A stretch of DNA of 42,460 nt, taken from contig DDQZ01000079.1 in NCBI GenBank assembly GCA_002343505.1, positions 1-42,460 of the forward strand. Reading direction: 5' to 3'. The first letter of the stretch is position 1. Every line of letters begins with the position of its first letter. This document shows, piece after piece, positions 15,506 through 22,988 of the stretch. Source of the stretch: Verrucomicrobiaceae bacterium UBA2429. GTDB taxonomy: Bacteria > Verrucomicrobiota > Verrucomicrobiia > Verrucomicrobiales > Verrucomicrobiaceae. A program made the position numbers and the translations under genes. Under the pieces are notes generated by a model that saw only the letters and a list, made by a program, of their open reading frames with translations, ran no database searches and had not been told where the DNA came from.

Positions 15506-16678
15506 TCAAAGACTGGCGTGGACGCGCGCCAGCGCCATGAGGATGTAGCTGGTGGTGAGCACGCGGTCGCTTTCCATCCAGCGTCCGGCGTCGTTGGCCC
15601 AGGAGCCGTCCTCTTTTTGCAGGTTGAGCAGTTTTTGCGCGAGGTCGGCCCGCCAGTCTATGACGCGGCCGTCCCTGGTTTTGATGAAATCCACCCCGGC
15701 GACGGCGAGTCCCTTGGCCATGGTGTGGTAGTAATAAAAGAGGCCCTCCGCGCCAAGGCCGGGGTTTTCATCAAGGGTGTAGTTTTCGCTGAGCCAGTCG
15801 AGCACCGCTTTCACGCGCGGATCGTTTTTGTCGAGTCCGGCGTAGATGAAGCTGAGAAGGCCGGCGTAGCTGATGCTGCCGTAGCTGCGCAGGGCGGTGC
15901 GGCCGTCGGCGGTTTTGGTCTCGCCGCCGCGTGTCTCGCCGGGGCTGTAGATGAAGCCGCCCCGGTCCTTGGGGTCATCACTGACCCAGCCGGCTTTGTT
16001 GGTCTCGGGGCGGTTCTGGCAGTTTTCGATGAACTTGATGGCGGCGGAGAAGTTGAGCTGCGGCTCGTTTTTCCCGGCGTCGCCTTTGTCGGCCAGGAGG
16101 GCCTGGGCGTGGTGGAGCGCCTCCAGGGCGAAGTGGGTGTTGGAAAGGTCGGCGTGGGCGGGCACTCCGGGCTTGGGGGTGCCGTAGCCGACGCCGCCGT
16201 CGAAGGGGTTGTCGGTCTTGCCCTTCTCGTCGAAGTCATTCTGCTGGCCGATGATGAAGCGGCGCGCGGCGAGCATGACCTCCTCGTTCTCCAGCTTCGG
16301 ATGCAGGAGCAGGGCCATGAGCGCGAGGGAGGTGTTGTAGTTGGCGCGGGCCTTCACATAGATGCCGCCGTCGGGCTGCGCGTTCTTCAGCAGGAAGGCG
16401 ATGCCTTTCTCCGCTTCAACCGGCGCGGGCGAGTCGGGCCCGCGCTCCGGATTCAGGAGAAAACTCGCCGCCGCCAGGCCGGTGAAGGCCACCGGCTCTG
16501 CATCCCCCCACTGCCCGGTGCGCGCGTCCTGCCGCGCGCGCAGGAAGGCGAGACCGCGGTCATAAGCGAGGCGGATTTCCTGTTTCAAAGACTCATGCCG
16601 CGCGGGCTGGGTGGCGGCCTGGGAGAGGGCTAGCTGCGGCAGAGCCAGTGCGAAGGCGAGAGCGGGCGTGGATTTCAT
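15506..16678 (-). CDS. Exported prenyltransferase/squalene-cyclase-like toroid protein (390 aa)
   Basis: A signal peptide (about 1-22) is followed by repeated alpha-toroid motifs of the terpene cyclase / prenyltransferase repeat type: GLAFLRARQDARTGQWGD, GIAFLLKNAQPDGGIY, ALDWL-like VLDWLSENYTL, and LLNLQKEDGSWAN. The DxDD or VxDCTA catalytic motifs of true squalene-hopene cyclases are absent, so it is probably a secreted toroid-fold protein of unknown activity, common in Planctomycetes and Verrucomicrobia. Its ATG overlaps the stop of the YdjY-domain gene (ATGA, 16675-16678), implying translational coupling and a shared function. Long A/G/D-rich loops around 210-260 carry a GGETKTADGRTALRSYG segment seen in this family. 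Confidence 0.85.
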   Translation of the reverse strand: MKSTPALAFALALPQLALSQAATQPARHESLKQEIRLAYDRGLAFLRARQDARTGQWGDAEPVAFTGLAAASFLLNPERGPDSPAPVEAEKGIAFLLKNAQPDGGIYVKARANYNTSLALMALLLHPKLENEEVMLAARRFIIGQQNDFDEKGKTDNPFDGGVGYGTPKPGVPAHADLSNTHFALEALHHAQALLADKGDAGKNEPQLNFSAAIKFIENCQNRPETNKAGWVSDDPKDRGGFIYSPGETRGGETKTADGRTALRSYGSISYAGLLSFIYAGLDKNDPRVKAVLDWLSENYTLDENPGLGAEGLFYYYHTMAKGLAVAGVDFIKTRDGRVIDWRADLAQKLLNLQKEDGSWANDAGRWMESDRVLTTSYILMALARVHASL

Positions 16679-17490
16679 GGCGGTGTTTGTTTGGAGGGGA
16701 GCGGTGAGGATGAGGGCGGGGATTTCGCGCCTTGTTTGGGAGCTTCGGGTCCGGGGCTTTCCACCGGCTTGATGACAACGGTGACGGGCGTGCCCTCCTC
16801 CGGGATGTTTTTCGGCAGGGAGATCCAGCGCTGGTCGTCCCAGGCGCCCTCAGCGGTCGAGTTGAAAAGGGCGCCCCGGTCCAGCCAGACGGCGATGATG
16901 CTGCCCTCGTGCTCGCCGATGAAGCCGCGCTCGTCCACATAGGAGCCGTTGAAGATCCAGTGATCGAGGTCGGGAGGCGGCTCGCGCGTGTCGCTGTTTT
17001 GCATCCATTGAGCCAGCGGCAGGCTGTTCAGCTTCCCCTTCTCCTCCCACTCGGCGGAGATCAGGACCCTGTTGGCGCCGGGCGTGGCGGGCGGCTCCTC
17101 GCGCCAGATCTTCGGGCGCTCCTCCGGCGGCACCCTGGCCAGCATGCCCTCGGTGGCCGCCTGGTAGTTCACCAGCAGCAGCGCCACCTGCACGGCGGTG
17201 GGGCTGACGGCGGTGGTGAGCACCGTCTCGTGCGTTTTGCCGGTCTCATGCACAAGCAGGTACTCGATGGGCGCCTGGCGCAGTTCCACCTTCGAGGGGA
17301 TGCGCACCTCGCGCGTGGCTGCGTTGATCCGGATGCCGTCGAGGTCATACTCGCTGGCGGAGATTTTTTTCAGCCGCGCCTGCGCCTCGGCAAGCTGGCG
17401 CGCGCCATCGGGCGCGGACTCCTGGGCGCGCAGGGTGGCGAGGGGGAGCAAAAGAAAGATGACCGCGAAACGTGGCATGGGCTGGAGCAT
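16675..17490 (-). CDS. Exported YdjY-domain protein (271 aa)
   Basis: A signal peptide (MLQPMPRFAVIFLLLPLATLRAQE) is followed by a short helical linker and a YdjY-type domain: GIRINAATREVRIPSKVELRQAPIEYLLVHETGKTHETVL, then the family's AVQVALLLVNY. The C-terminal 30 residues are Pro/Ser/Lys-rich and probably disordered. The start is 17490 or 17478, both ATG; the 324-codon frame to 17649 is not used because it overlaps the terminator and the 3' end of the YugP gene. It is coupled by ATGA to the downstream toroid protein. YdjY domains are widespread but without a settled function; the pair may act together in the periplasm (inference). Confidence 0.8.
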   Translation of the reverse strand: MLQPMPRFAVIFLLLPLATLRAQESAPDGARQLAEAQARLKKISASEYDLDGIRINAATREVRIPSKVELRQAPIEYLLVHETGKTHETVLTTAVSPTAVQVALLLVNYQAATEGMLARVPPEERPKIWREEPPATPGANRVLISAEWEEKGKLNSLPLAQWMQNSDTREPPPDLDHWIFNGSYVDERGFIGEHEGSIIAVWLDRGALFNSTAEGAWDDQRWISLPKNIPEEGTPVTVVIKPVESPGPEAPKQGAKSPPSSSPLPSKQTPP

Positions 17491-17541
17491 AGACGCATTC
17501 TCTGGAGGAACAAACGCCGCCTCGCATTCCCGGCTCTCCAG

Positions 17542-17566
17542 CGGGCGGACGGACAAATCCCGCCCG
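17542..17566. repeat. Hairpin with the same stem as the neighbouring terminator
   Basis: CGGGCGG (17542-17548) pairs with CCGCCCG (17560-17566). The stem sequence is nearly identical to that of the terminator at 17576-17602, giving two similar hairpins in a row. Confidence 0.5.
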
Positions 17567-17602
17567 AAAACAAAACCGGGCGGACACAAAGCGCCCGCCC
17601 GG
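17567..17602 (-). terminator. Factor-independent terminator of the YugP gene
   Basis: Read on the minus strand: CCGGGCGG, an 11-base loop, CCGCCCGG, then TTTTGTTTT. The stem is 8 bp, all G/C. It lies 37 bp beyond the stop codon at 17639 and before the YdjY start at 17490. Confidence 0.8.
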
Positions 17603-17638
17603 TGGAAACAAAGCCGCGCCGGTTTCCTGCCGGTTTCC

Positions 17639-18331
17639 TCATTCCTCACGGCTGCCGGCGGTCATGCGCAGCAGATAGTAGAGGAAGTAGGCCAGGCTGC
17701 TGACAAAGGCGGCCACATAGGTCAGCGCGGCGGCGTCGAGCACCTTGCTCATCGCCTGGAACTCCGTGCCGGGGGCCACGGCGCCGGTGCCTGCCAGCAC
17801 GCTTTTGGCGCGGGCGGTGGCGTCGAACTCGACCGGCAGGGTCACCAGTTGGAAGAGCATGAGGATGCCCATGGCCACGGTCATGATGGTGATGGCGAAC
17901 TGGTGGGGAATGAGTCCTCCCATCATGCCGATAAGAGGCACCCACATGACGATCTGGCTGGCGATGCCGGTGATGCCCACCGCCGCCATGCGCCACTTCA
18001 GCGGCGCGTAAAGCTGCTTGTGCTGGATGGCATGGCCGGCTTCATGAGCGGCCACGCCGAGCGCCGCCACAGAGGTGCCGTGGTAGTTTTCCTCGGAGAG
18101 CACCAGGCGGCGGTGCGCGGGGTCATAGTGGTCAGTGAGGTGGCCCTCGGTCGGGTGAATCGTCACATCCCGGATGTTGTTGAGGGCCAGGATGCGCGCG
18201 GCCACCTCGGCTCCGGTGAGGCCGGAGGAGGCGCGCACCTGCGAGTAGCGATTGTAAGCGCTGCGCACACGCAGGGAGGCAAGTCCGGAGAGGGCCAGGG
18301 TGCCAAAGAAGAGAATGAGCATGAGTGTCAT
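17639..18331 (-). CDS. YugP-family membrane zinc metallopeptidase (230 aa)
   Basis: An integral membrane protease-like protein with HEAGH at 96-100 (AALGVAAHEAGHAIQH), the gluzincin-type zinc site. Membrane segments lie at about 2-20 (LMLILFFGTLALSGLASL), 118-135, 145-165 and 200-220. After the HEAGH motif comes LPVEFDATARAK (around 165-176), with E and D characteristic of the family, including the third zinc ligand. Length matches YugP proteins. The native substrate is unknown. It is divergent from a membrane-protein gene across a 169-bp gap holding inverted repeats, and ends at a clear terminator. Confidence 0.92.
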   Translation of the reverse strand: MTLMLILFFGTLALSGLASLRVRSAYNRYSQVRASSGLTGAEVAARILALNNIRDVTIHPTEGHLTDHYDPAHRRLVLSEENYHGTSVAALGVAAHEAGHAIQHKQLYAPLKWRMAAVGITGIASQIVMWVPLIGMMGGLIPHQFAITIMTVAMGILMLFQLVTLPVEFDATARAKSVLAGTGAVAPGTEFQAMSKVLDAAALTYVAAFVSSLAYFLYYLLRMTAGSREE

Positions 18332-18353
18332 GGGATTTGAGGGGGTGATTTTT

Positions 18354-18417
18354 CGGGTGATACGACTCTGCGCTCATATCGAGCGTTGAAAAGCGGTCAT
18401 GGGGAAAATATCACCCG
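18354..18417. promoter_or_regulatory. Inverted repeats in a divergent intergenic region, possible operator
   Basis: CGGGTGATA (18354-18362) is mirrored exactly by TATCACCCG (18409-18417). A further GGGTGAT lies at 18343, and CGCTC-ATATC-GAGCG sits between the arms (18371-18385). The block lies in the 169 bp between divergent starts at 18331 and 18501. Confidence 0.45.
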
Positions 18418-18500
18418 TTTTGGAACAGAGCGCGGAGCGGACCCTGCATGGATGAAAATCGGAGGTTGCGCGGCCTGCGGCGCGGCATTGACTCGCGCGC

Positions 18501-19226
18501 ATGGAAGCCGCCGCCCCGCCAACCTCCGAAGAAGTCATCGTCTGCCGCGTCACGCGCTGGTATTTCCGCCGCATGGGCATCCTGGCAGGCATGCTTTTTC
18601 TGATGGGCATGTACTTCCTCTACGACGGCAAATACGGCTACCCCGCCGCCAACAAGGTGGCGGAGGAAAAGGAGTGGTTCGAGCAGGTGCTGCTGAAAAG
18701 CTACGACGAGGCGAAGGCCGCCGGCGCACTGGAGGCATGGGCCGCCGGGGCCGCCGCCAAAGGCTGGCCAGCGGGAAAAAATGGCGAGCCTCCGCGCTGG
18801 ATCTCGCACGCCGCGGCGAAGGGCTGGCCGGAGAAGCCGCACAAGTACACGGACCGCGAGATCGTGGAGCAGTTCTGGTGGGGCGGCGCCACGCTCTGCG
18901 CGGCGCTGGCCGTTGCGGTGGTGCTGCTGCTCAACCGCAAAAAAACGCTGCGCGCGGAGTCCGGCCACTGGATCACGCCGGAGGGTGCGACCGTGCGCTA
19001 CGCGGATGTCTTCCGCGTGGACAAGCGCCCCTGGGACCAGAAAGGCCTGGCCTACGCCTGGCACAAGGACGCCGCCGGGCGTGAGAAACGCGCCGTCATT
19101 GACGACCTCAAGTACCAGGGCGCCGCGCGCGTGCTCGAGCGCATCCTGGCGGGCTTCAAAGGCGAGTTGATCGAGAAAATCCCGGACCCTCCGGACGACG
19201 CGGAAACCACCCCGCCGCAGGCCTGA
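18501..19226 (+). CDS. Membrane protein of unknown function, two TM segments (241 aa)
   Basis: I do not recognise a named family. Residues about 24-42 (RMGILAGMLFLMGMYFLYDG) and 128-147 (GGATLCAALAVAVVLLLNRK) are membrane segments. The loop between them (about 80 residues) is Ala/Lys/Trp-rich and has two similar AAAKGWP stretches: AAAKGWPAGKNGEPPRW, then AAAKGWPEKPHKY. The C-terminal 95 residues form a soluble domain (GHWITPEGATVRYADVFRVDKRPWDQKGLAYAWHKD). The start is the only ATG before the first membrane segment, without a clear ribosome-binding site. It precedes acpP by 95 bp on the same strand, with no obvious terminator between them. Confidence 0.8.
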   Translation: MEAAAPPTSEEVIVCRVTRWYFRRMGILAGMLFLMGMYFLYDGKYGYPAANKVAEEKEWFEQVLLKSYDEAKAAGALEAWAAGAAAKGWPAGKNGEPPRWISHAAAKGWPEKPHKYTDREIVEQFWWGGATLCAALAVAVVLLLNRKKTLRAESGHWITPEGATVRYADVFRVDKRPWDQKGLAYAWHKDAAGREKRAVIDDLKYQGAARVLERILAGFKGELIEKIPDPPDDAETTPPQA

Positions 19227-19321
19227 CAAAGCCTGTTTGACAACCGGGAAAAAAGAGCGAATTCGCCCTTGCCAAACAAAATCAAGCCGCTACCTCTCCG
19301 CCGCACATCCCCTTCCCCATT

Positions 19322-19564
19322 ATGGCAGACAACATCCAAGACAAAGTCAAAGACATCATCGTCGAACAGCTCGGCGTGAACCCTGAGCAGGTGACCCCCG
19401 AAGCCAAGTTCATCGAGGATCTCGGCGCTGACTCCCTGGACACCGTGGAACTCGTGATGGCCTTCGAGGAGGAGTTCGGCATTGATGTCCCCGACGAGGA
19501 GGCTGAAAAGCTCCAGTCCGTGGGCGATGTCATTCGTTACGTCGAGGAAAACTCCGCCGAGTAA
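19322..19564 (+). CDS. acpP: Acyl carrier protein (80 aa)
   Basis: Carries growing acyl chains on a 4'-phosphopantetheine arm during fatty acid synthesis. The attachment serine is S38 in [20 protein letters not shown], the canonical ACP motif. The size and strongly acidic composition (C-terminal [14 protein letters not shown]) are typical. It is not inside a fab cluster here: the upstream neighbour is an unrelated membrane protein, and the gene ends at a strong terminator shared with the convergent adenosyltransferase gene. Codon use is conservative, with frequent AAG, GAG and CTC, as expected for a highly expressed gene. Confidence 0.98.
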   Translation: MADNIQDKVKDIIVEQLGVNPEQVTPEAKFIEDLGADSLDTVELVMAFEEEFGIDVPDEEAEKLQSVGDVIRYVEENSAE

Positions 19565-19592
19565 CCTCCCACTCGCATCCTTTCAATCCGGT

Positions 19593-19625
19593 CAGGCGGG
19601 CTTCACAGCCCGCCTGATTGTTTTT
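19593..19625 (+). terminator. Strong factor-independent terminator after acpP
   Basis: CAGGCGGGC (19593-19601), loop TTCACA, GCCCGCCTG (19608-19616), then ATTGTTTTT. The loop holds the stop codon of the convergent adenosyltransferase gene, and the stem codes for the end of that protein. Confidence 0.92.
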
Positions 19626-20166
19626 CGGACACTGTCTTTTCCTCCCAGCGCGCCAGCAGCCAGAGCACATCAGCCAGGCGGTTCAAAAAACGCGCGATCT
19701 CCGGGTTCGGCACCTGCTGGTCCGTTCCCGCCAGGTCGGCCACGCAACGCTCCGCGCGCCGGCACACCGTGCGCGCCACATCCGCCAGCGCGCCGGACAT
19801 CACACCCGCCTCGCCGGGCAGCGCCCAGCCTTTGAACTGCAAGGCGCCCCCGGACTCCAGGCGCGCCACCCAGTCATCCAGCCAGGCCGTTTTGTCCGCG
19901 CCGAAGACCGGATGCGTGGCGGCGTATTTTCCCTCAAGGCCAGGCGGCGTCGCCAGCTCCCCCATCAGTGTGATGAGCCAGGGCTGCGCGGTCGCGACGA
20001 CCTCCCGCGTCTCCCCGCGCAGGGCGGCGACGCGCAGCGGGCCGAGCGCCGCGTTCAGCTCATCCACCGCGCCGAGGGCGTGGACGCGCGGGTGGGACTT
20101 GGGCAGGCGGCAGCCAAAGAGCAGGTCGGTCTCCCCCTGGTCGCCTCGTCGGGTGGCAATGGACAT
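19603..20166 (-). CDS. PduO-type cob(I)alamin adenosyltransferase (187 aa)
   Basis: Transfers the 5'-deoxyadenosyl group of ATP to cob(I)alamin, making coenzyme B12 in the cytoplasm. Family motifs are in order: TRRGDQGETDLLFGCRLPKSHPRV at the N-terminus (ATP-binding), GAVDELNAALG (32-42), RTVCRRAERCV (133-143) and FLNRLADVLWLLARWEE near the end. The Arg and Asn/Asp positions that form the ATP and cobalamin pockets are kept, and the length is normal. The last residues (EKQSGGL) are encoded by the acpP terminator hairpin. No cobalamin riboswitch was seen upstream, and no B12-dependent enzyme is encoded in the window. Confidence 0.93.
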   Translation of the reverse strand: MSIATRRGDQGETDLLFGCRLPKSHPRVHALGAVDELNAALGPLRVAALRGETREVVATAQPWLITLMGELATPPGLEGKYAATHPVFGADKTAWLDDWVARLESGGALQFKGWALPGEAGVMSGALADVARTVCRRAERCVADLAGTDQQVPNPEIARFLNRLADVLWLLARWEEKTVSEKQSGGL

Positions 20167-20201
20167 GCCTCATGCTACGCGCGAGCCGCGGGCCGCGCCG
20201 G

Positions 20202-21647
20202 TCATTTTTTCTCCGGCCACAGCGCCTTGAGCGCGCGCACCGTCTCCTCCACCAAAATCTGCCCTCCATCCGGGCCGATCTGGCTGCTCTGGATCACCGC
20301 GCCGTAGCCGCCGTGCCGCGCCGCGCGCTCCGTGGGCAGGTAGGTGCCGGGGCCGGCGAGCTGGATGACAAAAGTCTGCACCCCCGGACTGCGCGCCTTC
20401 ATCTGGATGCCGTAGTCGGTGTAAAGCTCGAAACTGTTCGTGGCGATGGCGCAGTCCCCCAGGCGCAGCGCGTGCAGTTCCATCGGATAAGGCTCCTGCG
20501 CTCCCTCCTTCTGCGCGTTGAAGCGGTCCACCACCCGTTGGTTCCACAGGTAGTTCCAGCGCTGCGCAGGATCTTCCTTGAACTTTGCCGCCTCGGTCAT
20601 TGCCGCAGAGCGCTCCAGGATGGTGACCTTCCGGTAAGGCAGGCGCAGCGTCTCCACATGATGCTGGAAAACCACCTCCTCGCGGATGTCATGCCGCGCG
20701 CCCTCCAGGCACTCCTCCCAGGCCGTGACAATGCGCCGCGCCAGCTCCTCCAGCCGCGTGAGGCCGCCGCGCAGCTTTCTCATGCGCTCCTCCGCCGCGC
20801 GGTTGATGACGGGGCGGGAAGTCACATCCCCGCCCGCGCCCGTCCACGCCAGGATGTGCAGTTGCCCGCCATGCCTCTCCCGCAAAGCCGCGCGCACCGG
20901 ATGCCAGAAATCCGCGTGGATGGACCTGCCGCCGCCCACCTCCTGCGCCGGCGAGGGCACATTGACGGCCGTGGCGACCATCTCCTCCCGCTCGTTCCAG
21001 AAAAACAGCACGTCCACACTGTGATCCTCATGCCCTTCGATGCCGCGGAAATTCGGCGAGTCCGGGTTCCCGTACATCACCGCCGTGCCGTCCGCGTAAT
21101 AAGGCCGCCGGTTCTGCGCGATGACCGCCTGGCTCTGCCCCCACGCCACCCGGCCCGGCGCGCGTTTTTCCCACGCCTCGACGATTCCATCCGCGACCCG
21201 CGCCGTCATCCACGCCGTGTACTCGGAGGGCCTCATCACGCTGCCATCCTCCGGCAGCGCGTATTTGCCGTCCGTCGTCACCGGCGCCGTGTGCGTGTGC
21301 GTCGCGCACAGAAAGACCTTCTCCGGGTCCAGCCCTGCCGCGCGCCCGGCCAGCTTTTCCCGCACCTGCTCGATGACCCCGTCGCGGATCGCCACCAGAT
21401 CGCACGAGACAATGACCGCCTGGTCCAGCACCCGGTCCCCTTCCCTGGCCTCCAGCGCCAGCGCCGCCGCCTGGATCGGAGTCTCCGGCTTTTTCGAGAT
21501 GCGGATGCCCCGCTGCCCGTCCAGCCCCACCGGCTGCTCAGGCGTGATGTCCACCGTGGCCGCGCCAACATGTAGGCGGGCGGCTTCGAGCAGGCCCGGC
21601 GTCAGGCACAGCAGGGCGGAGAGGAAAAAAAGGCGGTGAGTGTTCAT
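20202..21647 (-). CDS. Exported neutral ceramidase-like protein (481 aa)
   Basis: A signal peptide (about 1-22) precedes LHVGAATVDITPEQPVGLDG, the typical start of neutral/alkaline ceramidase-type N-terminal domains, widespread in PVC bacteria. ATHTHTAP (around 115-122) supplies the His pair expected to bind zinc, and GHEDHSVDVLFF a further His. True ceramidases are longer (about 650-700 residues) and have a C-terminal immunoglobulin-like domain; this one ends at 481, so amidase activity on ceramide is not assured. It lies 35 bp upstream of the adenosyltransferase gene on the same strand, which may be chance. The start is the ATG that opens the signal peptide. Confidence 0.85.
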   Translation of the reverse strand: MNTHRLFFLSALLCLTPGLLEAARLHVGAATVDITPEQPVGLDGQRGIRISKKPETPIQAAALALEAREGDRVLDQAVIVSCDLVAIRDGVIEQVREKLAGRAAGLDPEKVFLCATHTHTAPVTTDGKYALPEDGSVMRPSEYTAWMTARVADGIVEAWEKRAPGRVAWGQSQAVIAQNRRPYYADGTAVMYGNPDSPNFRGIEGHEDHSVDVLFFWNEREEMVATAVNVPSPAQEVGGGRSIHADFWHPVRAALRERHGGQLHILAWTGAGGDVTSRPVINRAAEERMRKLRGGLTRLEELARRIVTAWEECLEGARHDIREEVVFQHHVETLRLPYRKVTILERSAAMTEAAKFKEDPAQRWNYLWNQRVVDRFNAQKEGAQEPYPMELHALRLGDCAIATNSFELYTDYGIQMKARSPGVQTFVIQLAGPGTYLPTERAARHGGYGAVIQSSQIGPDGGQILVEETVRALKALWPEKK

Positions 21648-22025
21648 GGCAGAAAAAGCGGCAAAACGTGACGCTCAAAACTACGCGCCGCGCCCACCCT
21701 CCCTCTCATCCGCGCCGCCTGGCTCTCGGCTGACGCAAAGCGCCCCGCGCAGACACTCCCGCCCGCTCTGCACGGGCATGGAGAGCCGGCTGCCCTCCAA
21801 TGACAGAACGGCGGTTGCCGGATTCATTCCAGCAACTGCCGGAATCACCCCGTGAACTTCCGTAATCGTTCCGTGTGCTCCTGACAGGAGAGGTGTCCGC
21901 CTCTTGAAAAAGCCCCCTTGTCCTCCCCGCCCGGCAGGCCGGGACCTGTCCCTGCCAGGAATTTTCCGGGAGATTTTTCAGCCATCCGCCGCAAGTCCGG
22001 GCCGCCGGCGGCGCTATCCCTTCCC
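21648..22025. other. 378-bp divergent intergenic region
   Basis: No gene is seen. Small inverted repeats occur: ATTCC with GGAAT around 21826-21844, AGAGG-TGTCCG-CCTCT at 21889-21904, and GGCAGG with CCTGCC around 21944-21967. It must hold the promoters of the ceramidase-like and phosphoesterase genes, but no convincing -35/-10 pair was identified. Confidence 0.5.
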
Positions 22026-22898
22026 ATGCAAACACGCCGCGCCTTTCTCCACCACAGCGCCCTCTGCCTGGCCGGATTCGGCGGCGGGAAAATGCTGGCC
22101 GCCGCGCCGGGCAGCAGGCCGCTCCTGCGCGCCGGCCTGATGACGGACCTGCACTACGCGGACAAGGAGCCAACGAAAACGCGCTTTTACCGCGAGGCCC
22201 TGGCGAAGCTGGACGAGGCCGTGGACCACATGAACCGGGAGAGGCCCGCCTTCGTCGCCGAGCTGGGGGATTTCATTGACCAGGCGGACTCCGTGGAGAC
22301 GGAGATCGGGTGGCTCAGGACCGTGGAGGCGCGCTACGCCAGGCTGGAGATGCCCCGCCACTATGTCATGGGCAACCACTGCGTCGGCACGCTGACCAAG
22401 GAGGAGTTCGCGGCGCACACACAGTCCGCGGGCGGGCATGCCGCCTTCGAGGACGGCGGTGTCACCTTTCTCATCCTCGACTCCTGCTTCCGCTCCGACG
22501 GCGCGCCCTACGCGCGGAAGAATTTCCACTGGCAGGACGCCAACCTGCCCAAGGGCGGGCTGGCCTGGCTGGAGTCCGAACTGGGCAGGGCCGGCGGCCC
22601 TGTGATCGTGCTCGCGCACCAGCGGCTCGACGAGGACAAGGCGCACGCCGTGCGCAATGCCGCCGAGGCGCGCGCGCTGCTGGAGAAGTCCGGCAAGGTG
22701 CTCGCCGTCTTCCAGGGCCACTCGCACAAGAACGACTACCAGCGGATCGCCGGCATCCACTACACCACGCTCGTCGCCATGGTGGAGGGCAGCGGCGCGG
22801 AGAACAGCGGCCACACGCTGCTCGACATCATGGCCGACGGCTCCCTGCGCGTGAACGGCTACCGCAGGCAGGCAAACCGGACCCTTCCCCGCGCCTGA
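22026..22898 (+). CDS. Exported calcineurin-like metallophosphoesterase (290 aa)
   Basis: The N-terminus MQTRRAFLHHSALCLAGFGGG has twin Arg before a hydrophobic stretch and looks like a Tat signal. The metallophosphoesterase blocks follow: DLHYAD (Dx[H]), GDFID, MGNHC (the common GNHD has Cys in the last place), AHQRLD and GHSHKND. The conserved metal ligands are therefore present apart from the Asp-to-Cys change, which is at a catalytic rather than a metal position. The start at 22026 is set by the signal peptide; the frame open from 21918 is unlikely to be coding. Substrate unknown: phosphomonoester or diester in the periplasm. It stands 90 bp before the DUF1080 gene on the same strand, so they may be co-transcribed. 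Confidence 0.9.
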   Translation: MQTRRAFLHHSALCLAGFGGGKMLAAAPGSRPLLRAGLMTDLHYADKEPTKTRFYREALAKLDEAVDHMNRERPAFVAELGDFIDQADSVETEIGWLRTVEARYARLEMPRHYVMGNHCVGTLTKEEFAAHTQSAGGHAAFEDGGVTFLILDSCFRSDGAPYARKNFHWQDANLPKGGLAWLESELGRAGGPVIVLAHQRLDEDKAHAVRNAAEARALLEKSGKVLAVFQGHSHKNDYQRIAGIHYTTLVAMVEGSGAENSGHTLLDIMADGSLRVNGYRRQANRTLPRA

Positions 22899-22988
22899 AC
22901 CGCCCGCCTCCGCGCGTGGCGCGCGCCCAATCCGCCGCGCCGCCGCTTTGCCTGAAAGGAGCCGCCCTGCCGCGCCGCTCAAACATGG

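Noticed and set aside
19237..19266. TTGACA upstream of acpP with palindrome GCGAATTCGC
   Set aside because: No acceptable -10 hexamer at 16-18 bp, so no promoter is called; the short palindrome is expected by chance at this scale.
19603..20201. Cobalamin riboswitch search around the adenosyltransferase gene
   Set aside because: Only 35 bp separates it from the upstream gene and no B12-box-like sequence was seen.
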